This document shows, in pieces, positions 18,314 through 28,979 of a DNA stretch of 64,000 nucleotides; within the stretch, counting starts at the first letter, position 1; every line of letters begins with the position of its first letter. The DNA comes from Branchiostoma floridae. Taxonomy: Eukaryota > Chordata > Leptocardii > Amphioxiformes > Branchiostomatidae. The stretch is taken from contig NC_049990.1 of the NCBI RefSeq assembly GCF_000003815.2, positions 14,282,533-14,346,532 on the forward strand, written 5' to 3'. The notes beneath the pieces are model-generated. The model saw only the letters and a list, made by a program, of their open reading frames with translations, did no database searches and was not told the origin of the DNA. The position numbers were made by a program, and so were the translations under genes.

Positions 18314-18435
18314 GTTAATGACCGCCCCGAGGTGTATATGGTGTCATAACGCCTGATCCTTTGCTATAACCACCGAATAAACCACCGAGTGAGTGAATGA
18401 CACCATGTACACCGAGGAACAGGCGGGTCATTAAC
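18314..18435. repeat. Palindromic MITE-like element
   Basis: Left arm 18314 to 18347 and right arm 18397 to 18435 are imperfect inverted copies: GTTAATGACC at the left end mirrors GGTCATTAAC at the right, and both arms carry a CCGAGG(T)GTA(T/C)ATGGTGTCAT region. The centre is about 50 bp. The size and long inverted arms suggest a non-autonomous foldback or MITE. The target duplication is unclear because the ends are TTAA-rich. Confidence 0.7.
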
Positions 18436-18728
18436 ATTATTATCATATAGCCTACCCAAAGTTGCAAACTCCTGTAAGACGCATAGATCCTTTGGTACTA
18501 TACGTGTGAATTCCTTTGTCGAATTTCTGAAGATTCACATTAATTTTGTTCTTTGGCACATACATTCGTAAGGAGATTACAGATTGATTTTAAAACCAAA
18601 ATGTCCACAGAAAATATTCGAAACATTGCAGTCTTTTGCATTTTAGAACACTAAAACACAGCAATTTTAACAGAATGAGCCATTCCCCCTTGCAATCTGT
18701 ACTTATTTCTTCTGCTGGCATATGTTTC

Positions 18729-18870
18729 GCTCCTTTTGATTGGCCAATGCCTGCATACACCTTTGTTTCTTGTGTGCATCGCTCCTTCTGATTGGTCAAA
18801 ATGAACCGGCACCGGTGTCGATTTGCATCGACACTGGTGCGGTTGTCAACAGTTGTATAGAACAACTGTG
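18729..18870. other. Paired ATTGG boxes and hairpins
   Basis: CGCTCCTT(T/C)TGATTGG(C/T)CAA occurs twice about 50 bp apart (about 18729 and 18779), each with an inverted CCAAT core. A near-perfect hairpin follows at 18812 to 18839 (ACCGGTGTCGAT paired with ATCGACACTGGT), then a small one at about 18850 to 18867. It could be promoter DNA or a repeat end; no adjacent gene was recognised. Confidence 0.35.
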
Positions 18871-19622
18871 CCAAGTTTCATGCTTTATCACATTTTGCAC
18901 AATTTTTGCACCAATCGTCTAGACTATATTGTAAGCCAGGTTTCTCGAACAACACATATATCAGCGTTATAACTTATATACAAAAATTAGATGTTCCCAT
19001 GAAGATGTGGCTATATCAAGGAAACAGAGAACAGGAAAAGAAGCAAATACCACAGATGACCACACAGATGTGTGTGTTGTATTGTCAGAGACAGCCTCAA
19101 ATTGGTACTTCACATATTTCCTTTTTTCGCAAGTGCGCATCAGTGACGTGGTTCCCTGAAGGCATATTAGTCCATATAATCAAATCGATATGGCCTTATT
19201 TGACTCTCACACAAAAAGACAACTGCAGATATAAAAAAAAATCAAATAAAGTTTCTTCGTTATCAATTTATTTTTCTCAGACTTGGTTATGTCAAATAGT
19301 GCCCGTGTCCTGGAAGAGAAACCAGCGGGTTGTTTAAGTGGAAATATAGACAGAAACTGGAATCTTTCCATTGATTAGTAATACAAGTATGATTACATCT
19401 GAAGATCGCTAATGTAGACATTACTTTATAATCAACTTCAGCGATTTTAATTTCGACATTGAATAAACCGTACGCCCGGGATGCACAGTCATCTCTAGTA
19501 GTGTCAGGTGGCTCTGGTAGATGGACTTATGGAAGTGTATATATAAGCTTAATATATATTTTGTGGGTAAATGTGTCTTCCACTGCATCAAAAGAAAGGC
19601 AAATCAAACAAAACCAGATATC
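18870..19622. other. Non-coding stretch
   Basis: Only shadow-length open frames, with no family similarity seen. Confidence 0.35.
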
Positions 19623-19628
19623 TTTATT
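19623..19628 (-). terminator. Poly(A) signal of GH5 mannanase gene
   Basis: AATAAA on the minus strand, about 100 nt past the stop at 19730. Confidence 0.5.
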
Positions 19629-19729
19629 ACTGTTACATTTGTAATCAGTCCTCAGACTTGTATTTGCATTATTGTTTTCATAAACATTTTCCTGTGTATT
19701 AAGAAAATGGGTTGATTTTTTTTCATTTT

Positions 19730-22700
19730 TTACCCGTAAAAATATTGGTACAGCTGGCGGCACGGCGGCTTTTTCTCACAATAGTTAGTGGAACCATTCA
19801 GATTGATCCTGACACAACCGCCCCTTGTCTGGTCGTTCTTGAAGCGCAGCTCTCGGAGCCCTATGAGCTGTGTGGCGGAGGCGTCAGTGGCGGTGTCGTC
19901 AGCCCTGTCCGCCAAGTAGTGCCAGCTCCACGCACCCGCGAACCCATGGGAGTACGCACGGCTAAACTGCTCCGTGATGGTCATTCCTGCTCCTGGGTTT
20001 GTAGAAATAAGGTGTCAGTAATGGTCATGTCTCCATATAATGAGGGGTTTACGGAAAGGTGTGTCAGAAAAATCTGTATTTTCGGCGATGGTCATCCCTA
20101 CTTCCAAAAATTGTAAACCTTATTATATTATGATGTTACTTTCTTCTTATGAAGGGTTTGTGGAATATGTTTAATAAAACATGCACCATGATGGTCAATA
20201 CGACAGCTTAGCAAATCGAGATATATATATGAATGTCCATAAAAAATGTGCTGTACATGTGATTGGTGGATAGTATTATTTTGCCTGACTGAAAAGTATT
20301 ACAAATCAGTCAACATCGGACGGCCTAAAAAAAGTCCACTTCTATCGGACAAAAAGTGCATTCTATGAGCGGTCATTTTCTATATTATATTTACCTCCTA
20401 TTCCTATATCTATTCTGCCTATATATGCTTGGTCATAACGTTACGGCCGCCATGCTGATTGTTTCAAATGCAGGTTTTCATAGAAACGATACGCTACGTC
20501 CCTTCTGTTTCAAGGTCACAGAATACAGTCTTTAAATGGATTTCGAGGTTTGCACTACACCGAGAAAACTGTGTCGATTGTAAGAGAAATATGTGAGGTT
20601 CAGCACTATATATGTTGAACTACGATGTTTGTTCTGTCAGCGTGAATTTTCGCTCTTACAACATGCTTACATGCGTTGTCTGCAGTACCTCTGTTCCTCT
20701 GATGGACGTCAAATAAAAGACAACTTTTGAAAATTATTTTGAGAGTTGCTATACTATGGATATATCGAAGCCGAATACAACTTACCCCTCGCTTGACTGA
20801 ACTCGCCTATAACAATTGGCTTCCCACTTAGTTCTGGGTAGTGGCTTGCATCGGTAACCTGAATAAAATAAATCTAAAGTTACCGTATAGTTCAAACATT
20901 AATTCTTCTATATCTTTATCTACATAATCGATAAACCGCCATTCGGCGTAGCAAACCAGCTGCACAGGAACATGGCGTGGCAGCAACTGGTTATATTACA
21001 CTAAATGACCTGTTACAACTTTTGAGCATCTATCTGCAAGTATACTTTTAAACTATTCAGCGAAGTTGTGCTTGCTTGAAAACAGATCACCTGTTCGATA
21101 ATTCTGGGAATAATCGAATTAAACACACCAATCCTAGGTTGGTACCGCTAAAAGCTGAACGCATTAAATATTGTTTAATCTTTTGGAGCTTGTAACAGAT
21201 ACTTATAAATCAGTAAGTCTAACAGGTTATATGTCATCTGGACAATTTTCTTCTGTCTTCGAATAACATTCAAACAGCAGATATGTTTTAATTTTTGAAA
21301 ACACTAAGATTCTTGGTGCAGGTGTTCCTAGTTTGACTTCTTTGAATTGCTTTTATAAACCTAAAGGTTTTCACTTTTTTCCGTTATCTCTCTTTTTTGT
21401 GGTAAACTCTAGTTGATGGTTTAATTTCCACGTGGGAGTGCGCATCATTTTGACAGGTAAAAATACTTTTCCCAAAACAATGTCTGCTTGAAGAAACAGA
21501 CACTTTTCTTTTGCTTTAGAAGTATTTATCTTGTAGCATTGCGCGAAAATCTATCGTACGACGATTCTACAGCTCTAAATAACGTTTCCGGCAGTAATAA
21601 CACATGGTCGATGCTCGCTGGTTTTAAGGTCATAATTACGCGCAACCCTCTGTCGATCTTAAAATCGGCCGACCTTCCAGCAATCAAGAAGTACATCCAA
21701 AATTCGTCTAAAATGTGACAGGGGTATAAAGCAGGTTTATGGCTAAGGAGGTTTGCAAGTTGCGTTTACCACAAACGGAGCCTGGCTGCCGTAGTTCCCG
21801 TTGTGAGAGTAGGTGTGGATCTGGTAGAAGTCCAGGACGCCGGAAGTGAGCCCCCCTGCCTGCTGCAGACAGCTGTCCGAGTACAGGTTCCGGACACCCT
21901 GGTTAAGGGATAATAAGAAGTCTGTAAGCGTTGTTGCTAAATCCTACTGCAAAGTCAATGAATTCAACTGCTTTTAACGTTTTAAACTCCTTTTTTAAGG
22001 CTCAACGATTCCGTTTCGAGCCATCCACTGCGCAGAGTAGTTTCAAAGTTTAAGCTACCCCCGTTGTTTAGTTCGTACTAGGAGTAAAAACGGTAGTGTT
22101 TAACTTTTATGGGAGTTATTACCTGTCCGTGTTCTGACCATGAGCCAACTGTCACCAAGTGGTTCGGATCTTTTGCCTTGATGGCAGCCGCCTGACGGTT
22201 GATGAATCGCAGCACACGATGTCTTGGGACGTCCGTCCTGAGCGGGATGGTAGTATCATGACAGTTAAGACAGCTTAGGTCAACCGTGGCACACGACTAC
22301 TCTCTATAGTAATGGACTTGGCAATGCAAGCACAGATTCGAGAAATCAGCGTGAAAGTTCACCTTTTTGTAGAATACATTTTAGAAAAAGGCTAACACTT
22401 TACTTTCAACACTATAGAGACCTGTCTCTCTATATCTTCGAAAACTTAGTACGGGATTAATACCTGATTCAATCTAACATGTTAGCTTTTCTTTAAAACT
22501 CTGAAACTATTGTATTGGAGAATACAAATTCTCACCAAGTTGGAAGTCCTGATGTGTCCAAATGCGCCCACCCCGCGCCGGTGCCTTGTAAGAAGATCGT
22601 GTCGTAGCATGGGTCAGAGTGGTGCTCAATCTTCAGGCTACCCTCAGGTTCGTTCATGATCTCCCAGCCTCCTAGAGATCAGGAGTCATAGGTCAAAGGT

Positions 22701-24745
22701 TAAGCAATACCAAGGGGAGAGTAATGCTCTTTCTTTAGGATCCCATAATGTTCGACTTTGAACCCCTTATCTCCTAGAGGCCATGGGTAATATAGGTCAG
22801 TGCTTAGACAAAACTGTTTTGTTGTTAAGCAATGTGGGGTAAAAGAGATTATTGACGACTTTCCACACCCTTAACGCTCCACCCTGTAGCCATTGTCAAA
22901 GTCTTACCGAGTGCCCGTTGGTTCTTGAGTGCCCCTGCAAGCGGCTTGAGCGCATGCTCCAGGTACGTGTCTAGTTTCAGGTCGTCCCAGATGAGGTTCT
23001 GCAGCCTTTTCCAGTACATGTCATGGTGGTGAGCGCCGTTCCACAGAACCAGGAACACCAACACGTTACGAGCTTTGGCCTGCAACAAACGAATAATGCT
23101 ATAACAAGGCGTGCGTGTGCGCGAAACTTAAGAATCCATGAACTGATTGGCTTGGTATGGATGTTTAGATTAGACCTTGAATAGTTTGATCCCCCAAGCA
23201 ACTTTCGTGAATAAAAAAAAAACTCAAAATATGATATCCCATGTTCATTGAAGTGAACAAGCCATAGTCATAACTCTTTTTTTCTTGAGTTTTAGGTAGA
23301 GCTTTGGAGGGAGAAATATTGAAATCGTCAGTGTGTTAGTGTATGTGCGCGGTTATGTGTGAGCGTGTGTGTGTGTAAATGTATATTGAAGAATCTGTGC
23401 GTTTCAAGCTTTTTGTGATCGTCTGTGCGTACGCGTCTGTGTGAATAGAGAAAGGTTAGTGTTCCAAAAATGTGTGTTAGACATACGCACGTATGACAGC
23501 AGACTCTTTAGGTCGTTGATCAGCTGGTTGGTGGAGTCGGTTTGCGTCACGGAGCCCCAGCTGGAGAACACAGGGGTGTGCCGCCCGTCTACGTGCAGCC
23601 ACACACCTAGCGGCCAAAACAAAAATGCAGTGCACCGTTACAACTTGACTTAAGGTATGTCTTACGTTATCTGTACCAGCTAATCATAGCAAGGAAAAAA
23701 GGCTCCCTGTGTAAGAATATGTCGACCGTTACTTCAATAAACTTTGATAATGAAGTAAATAACCAGATAAGCTGTTAACGGCAGCTATCTCTTAAATATA
23801 TATATATTTTTTTTTGCATAAAAAGCTTGTGCCACGTGACAGAACGAGTGAACATATTTTTCTCCAAAGAGAGCCGAAGTTGCGTAATGTGGCAGCTTTC
23901 GGCGCTGCTAGTTTGGCCCTTCTTAATTGTACCCCAAGCCTTGCCGATCTTCCTAAATTTATCGTTAAAAATTGCCAGAACGCCAAATCCCCCATTTACA
24001 GCCTCATGAAAAAATGACGTCACGTACGGAGTGAGTTTCCGCCGTTGTTCCTAATATCCCGGATGGCCTGTTCGTAGGCTTCTCGGGGATGGGGGCAGAA
24101 CTCCCCCGGACTTACGAAGTTGTACGAGCCGCCTCCGAAATCATAGCCGTGACGGCACCAAGCCTGAAAAACAAAGCTCGCTCAATCTCCAAGCAGATGT
24201 TAGGGTGGAAGATCGTAATGGTTAGACTGGCTGCTAGTTCGTGTAATAGATATTCATTTGGCTATATACTAATATTCAATTTACATCGTCGAGTGACGTA
24301 ATTGTTGGATTGCTTGGACCAATCGTCGCTTGTAGGTTGGAACCTTTGACATGCCCCGATGTTGTGCTCTTTAAAAAACTAAACAATTCACAAAAACCTC
24401 GTAGGTCTGCAGGCAACAAATTTTGAAATTGCGTGTTTGTTACCCCACCTTTCTCCACATTACTTAAAAAAAAGGAATACTGCAATTAGAAAACAGAGCG
24501 TTGTTATTTTAATGTTGAACACGTGTTCAGCAAACGTTCAACTCGTGTCTAGCAATAAATTGACAACGTCTGCTCTGAAGACACAACAAAACAAAAGCCA
24601 AGGTCGTGCTCACCATGTTAAGTCCAGATAGGAAGACCCTCTGTCCATTCAGTTTGAAGTGCTGTCCCTCGGTGGACAAGTAGTGCTGCCCCAAAGCAAC
24701 AGAGGACAGTACGAACAACAGAACAGCAACCCGAAACATGCCCAT
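19730..24745 (-). CDS. Secreted GH5 mannan endo-1,4-beta-mannosidase, nine exons
   Basis: A glycoside hydrolase family 5 enzyme that cuts beta-1,4-mannan chains, probably in algal food in the gut. Exons in gene order: 24745-24614, 24163-24028, 23606-23491, 23079-22908, 22671-22536, 22237-22123, 21898-21770, 20858-20786, 19992-19730. All introns are GT-AG and the phases match, giving 1272 nt (423 aa plus stop). The N-terminus is a signal peptide (FRVAVLLFVLSSVALG). Family motifs follow: NGQRVFLSGLNM, GGNSLRVWLHVDG, NVLVFLVLWN, the acid/base Glu193 in WEIMNEPEG, FYQIHTYSHNG, the nucleophile Glu331 in PIVIGEFS and GAWSWHY near the end. Exon 5 could alternatively start 3 nt later. The gene looks functional. 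Animal GH5_10 enzymes are the closest group I know. Confidence 0.92.
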
Positions 24746-24778
24746 TGTGATTAACTCTTACAGATTGGGTAGGAAACA

Positions 24779-24784
24779 TTTATA
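24779..24784 (-). promoter_or_regulatory. TATA box of GH5 mannanase gene
   Basis: TATAAA on the minus strand, 34 to 39 nt upstream of the ATG, which implies a very short 5' UTR. An inverted ATTGG/CCAAT core lies between it and the start. Confidence 0.45.
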
Positions 24785-26614
24785 AGCACGATATTTACAG
24801 AATGACCTTTGCTTTCCACAAGGAAGGATGTTGTTATGAGTCAGACGTGTGACGTAGAGCTACATCCGGGCCTTCGGGCGAAATTGTAAGTAGAAAAACG
24901 ACTTTGTCATCGCCAAGGGTGACGTCTCCGGCTCAGGGCAGTCATTCACAGCGGCAAGTATTCGCCTCTACCAGCATGACTGAGTTGGCTACAGGGAGAT
25001 GACTATTGTGCATAGTGTGGAAAATAAGCGGATCTGCGAATTTTACTTTGCAACAGTATTTAGAGAATGCTACTTTAATATGGTCTCAATCTTGTATTAC
25101 TCAAAATGTGCAATCTAAGGTAGCACAAAAAACGCGTGTTTTCAGCAGTGACAATTCCCCATTTGCCCGGCCAGCCGATGTCAAATTTTGGATTGGTAAA
25201 AGCTTATAACTAAAGAAATTAGCAGTTGGTGTTCGGCGACCGCGCGCTAGGGCAGAGGTAAACGGTCCTGGGTTTTGAGTCGGGCGGTGTACGCTAGCAG
25301 TGAAAAGTCCCTTTTGGTCTCATACCATAAGTCCGTCCCATCAACGATAAAACAAATAAATCCTATACCCGTGAATCCAATAAAAGCGATGTGTCTAGAG
25401 ATGTTTTGCTTTCTATTGTAAGCACACTCGTTTATAATATTAAAATGTCACCGAAATTTGACGCACGTAACAGTTTTTATCGCATTGCAAAAATCAGCTA
25501 GCCACTGTCCCCTTGAGGTTCTTTTGAGCCGCAAAAAGCCTGACCGCGGTAGTAACTAAACGACATCCGACAATCGCTCAGGTCACGAAATTTTCATGCA
25601 TGATGATGCAAGTAACACACAAGCTTTTATTTCAAATTTTTCCCCATAACAGTTAGGATTGATTAGAATGAGACCTCAACCCCATGAATTATTATAATGG
25701 CTTGCTAAACATAAGAATAATTTCTCCTCAATAACTTGTAGAAATATATTTGACTCAATTTACTCTGTTACCTAGAAACTTAAATGGTCGTCCACATTTC
25801 ACTTCACGAGTTGCGCCACCTACCGGATGTTACTAAAAGTACAAAAAACACTTAATTGTCATTTAGACGCTTCGGAAGAGTAGTTAGATCCACTATCTTT
25901 GCATCTTTTGTTAGAGTAATTTGGTCTGTGCATATTCGTGTAACGAAATCCTAATAGAATACATGAAATAGATATTTTCGATACTTAATCATTTGTGTAG
26001 GCTGCTGAAAGAAACGGGTAGAATTGGTAACGGCATTTAGATGATAATCACATCGGCAGAAGCCCTTCAAAGCAAAGACATCCACATTTCACAAACAGCT
26101 GTAAAAGCTATACATCTACACCTGCCAAAATCGCTGTAGAAAGTGCATCAAGCGCACTATAGAAGTCAGTCTGAAGTAAATGTTTTAGTGAGACAGCAAA
26201 GGATCCTACTTAAAAATGCAAGACAAGATGGACCCAAAACCATCCCTTTCGCCTGGTTGAGCACGGGAAAGGAAAAAGAAATCAACTTGATATCAAATAG
26301 CAGCACCCACGAAGGAAGGAGTGTAAGGGGCGGGTCTTTGAACAGCATATGGCAAGACCCTCTCCAATGAGAGTTAGTTACAGTACCACATGTGCATCAG
26401 ATATTTTATCACACAGGACTAGAAATTCCCGGAAATATTACAATTTTCTGATCGTGAAGTCGGGGACTAGAAATATGTTATCATCAGGGCTGTATTGCTG
26501 GGGGTTTGGGTTAGATTTACAGTCCTGACGGCAGGTTGTGCTTTGTTCTAAGTCTTGGCACCATCATTTGGACAGCATTGTTTCGTAAAGCTTCACAAAA
26601 TCATTCAGTGTTTT

Positions 26615-26721
26615 CAAAGTACCCAACCACATGTTTGATTAATATATACAAGTATTTTGTACGCTCTTTGTTAGAATACGAGGCAATAGGCTGGCACGGA
26701 TGCACAATCAAGAAATCTAAC
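26615..26721 (+). repeat. LINE reverse-transcriptase C-terminal remnant
   Basis: The plus frame reads LINIYKYFVRSLLEYEAIGW followed by H-x-C-T, the pattern after the RT core in CR1/jockey-type LINEs (Y-x-x-F/Y-I/V-R-x-L-L-E-Y...W). It is short, isolated and decayed. Confidence 0.4.
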
Positions 26722-27639
26722 GTTGTTATATGTAATACTACTGGCCCCTCTTTGTTTCAGGCATGGTAAAATACTCATATTTTGCAACATTTCAGGAGCT
26801 CAGCTCGGAGACTTTGTCCAATAAGTGTATCGTGTATTATTGTGTTATAATATTGTTGATGACATTAACCATAAATATCTTATTGCATAGTTTCCGAGTA
26901 TAGTTTTTTAGACATATATATTATATTTGTATTTTTGCCGTGTTGCCTTCTTGAATTAAAAAAAAAATGTAATGTGTATTTGTTTCTGACACTAGTGAAA
27001 AAAATAAAAGTATTTCGTAACGCTCTTTACGCATTTGTATTCATCAAAATCTCGTACAAACCTAGATCGCAGGACAGTGTGCGCCATAACCCGTCGGAAT
27101 TGATAAATAGAAGCGAAGATCAAAGTTAATAGCGAAGGTCAAAGTTAATTCGGTAGGTCTATCATATCGCCAGGGACAAAGTACCAAACAGGACAAGCTT
27201 CCTCGTGAGGATTGGCCCAGAGACGATGATCCCGACGTTCGATCTAACTACGGAAGAAGCACAACTGTGTCAAGCAGCTGAACACAGGAGGGAGAAGAGA
27301 CAATGGACCGTATGGACGGCCCAAATGATGAGGCTGACCAGCTCGGATCCGCTAAGGCTCGAGGTTTTTAATCGGAAAATAGGGATGGGAAGAAATACCC
27401 AGAAAACATTCCATAAAGAAATGAATTTTTTTTTGCATACGTTACCGACCGTTTCAAATATCCTCTTTGACTGGAAAATTAGAAACATTAAAAATAATGA
27501 CTATTTTTAAACATAACGTTACAGTTGAAATTTTTAATTTACCCGCTTTTTTTCTGAAATAGGTGAAATGTTTTGAAAAATTGTTTACAAAAGCTAATTT
27601 CTGTTGATAGTCAGGTATCAGCAGGTATTATTCTATCTC

Positions 27640-27724
27640 TTTCGCCGAGAGGTGTTAAACACCCGCATGTTGTGAAAAACTGCAAATAAAGTTGAACTAT
27701 GGTTTCTTCAAAAAAAAAAAAAAA
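27640..27724 (+). repeat. A-tailed retroposed 3' end
   Basis: AATAAA at 27685 to 27690 is followed 19 bases later by 15 A (27710 to 27724), as at the 3' end of a LINE or processed pseudogene. The upstream body is not recognisable. Confidence 0.4.
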
Positions 27725-27802
27725 CTGTGTCATGCCAATGTTGTGTAATATGTCTCAGTGAAAATCAAGTGTTTTTTTTTAATGTGAGTTTGCTATAGTA
27801 TT

Positions 27803-27817
27803 AATTTGCTCTACCCA
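27803..27817 (+). repeat. Target-site duplication, 5' copy
   Basis: AATTTGCTCTACCCA, identical to 32769 to 32783. The first two A merge with the poly(A) in the 3' copy, so the true duplication is 13 to 15 bp. Confidence 0.9.
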
Positions 27818-28951
27818 TTACTACTATTTGATATAGTTGAAGCACTGTACAACTCTGTTCAGAATGAGCTGGATGATTCCATAAAACCAGAAGAAATCCT
27901 AGGCGCACAGTACCTGAGCCAGAAGCGCACCTGGGTAATTAACTTCGCATGCCTGGATGCTAAGGCGAAAGCAATCAGCGTAGGTCGAGTGGTTGTCGGT
28001 ACAAAATCCTACGGAATCCTGGACTTCCAGAAAACGGGCTTAAGAAAAAGCGAAATCAGAATTTCTATCCACGGTATTCCACATAGTGTATCGGATGAGG
28101 AGGTTGCACAATGGGTGGACTCGAGAGCTGAAAGGACGACAGAAGTCTTGAGACATCAGAAGAAGAACAGGAATGCTGACTCCCCCTTTCAGCACCTGTA
28201 CTCGGGCCACAGATTCTGCTATGCGTCAAAGATAACCAACCCATTCCAGCGGTACGGTACCTACAGCATACCTGACCCTACGGATACAGGTTCTCTGATC
28301 GACATAGAAGTGACAGTTTTCCACGATGGCCAGCATATCAACTGCAAATCTTGCAAGGCAGAGGACCATGCATTCCACGAATGCCCTCATCGCATCACTT
28401 GCCACAACTGCGGAAAAAAAGGTCACACAAAAAAGTGGTGCAGGGCCGAAAGAAGTAATCCATCAAGAGAAAGTAGAGATGTTGAGCAGAAAGTTCAGCA
28501 AGGACTCAGTGCTGCCCGGGAGGCGTCCAACTCTCGATCGACTAGTGCTTCAAGGGCAGTCGTTAATAACAAAAACAGCGGAGAAGATCAAGACTGGACA
28601 GACTGGGCTTCTGGTGATCCCGATGAGACAGCCGAGAGTCTAGTCACAGGGGACAGTGATGGCGCAGAGAACACTCGATGTGAGACAGAGTCAATTGCAA
28701 AACCCCCACATCAGGAACAAGCCGGTCTCTCTGGTGGAACCAATCAGAGAAGACGTACACGTTCAACGCGCCCAGCGCCCACCAGCACCGAGGACACTAG
28801 AGATCAAGGTCAACGGCGTCAACCTGGGACTTCAACGTCAACTAGGAAGAGAAAGAATGTTCTGACTCCACCTGACAAGTCGAAGCCGGACAATCTGTAC
28901 AAAGACGACGGTCGCCACAACGATCAGAGGAGAAACAAAGACAATGGGTAG
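27818..28951 (+). CDS. LINE ORF1 (gag-like, zinc knuckle), N-terminus missing
   Basis: An open frame from the insertion point to TAG at 28951. The only upstream initiator-like codon is a TTG in the target duplication, so no true start is present. The middle (about 28080 to 28330) resembles an RNA-binding domain. Two CCHC knuckles with C-x2-C-x4-H-x4-C spacing lie at about 28348 to 28440, as in Tx1/L1-type ORF1 proteins that coat LINE RNA. The C-terminus is Ser/Arg/Thr-rich. ORF2 begins 29 nt downstream. Confidence 0.8.
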   Translation, partial: LLLFDIVEALYNSVQNELDDSIKPEEILGAQYLSQKRTWVINFACLDAKAKAISVGRVVVGTKSYGILDFQKTGLRKSEIRISIHGIPHSVSDEEVAQWVDSRAERTTEVLRHQKKNRNADSPFQHLYSGHRFCYASKITNPFQRYGTYSIPDPTDTGSLIDIEVTVFHDGQHINCKSCKAEDHAFHECPHRITCHNCGKKGHTKKWCRAERSNPSRESRDVEQKVQQGLSAAREASNSRSTSASRAVVNNKNSGEDQDWTDWASGDPDETAESLVTGDSDGAENTRCETESIAKPPHQEQAGLSGGTNQRRRTRSTRPAPTSTEDTRDQGQRRQPGTSTSTRKRKNVLTPPDKSKPDNLYKDDGRHNDQRRNKDNG

Positions 28952-28979
28952 TACTTAGGTCTATCTTCCATCAACACCC

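Larger units (their letters stand above)
24786..27802. other. Intergenic stretch with LINE traces
   Basis: No gene recognised. It holds a CR1-like fragment near 26.6 kb, a 19-bp direct repeat at about 27112 to 27149 and an A-tailed segment near 27.7 kb. Confidence 0.4.

Noticed and set aside
27806-27817. ORF1 start at TTG 27806
   Set aside because: It lies in the target-site duplication, so it is host sequence; the LINE is truncated inside ORF1.
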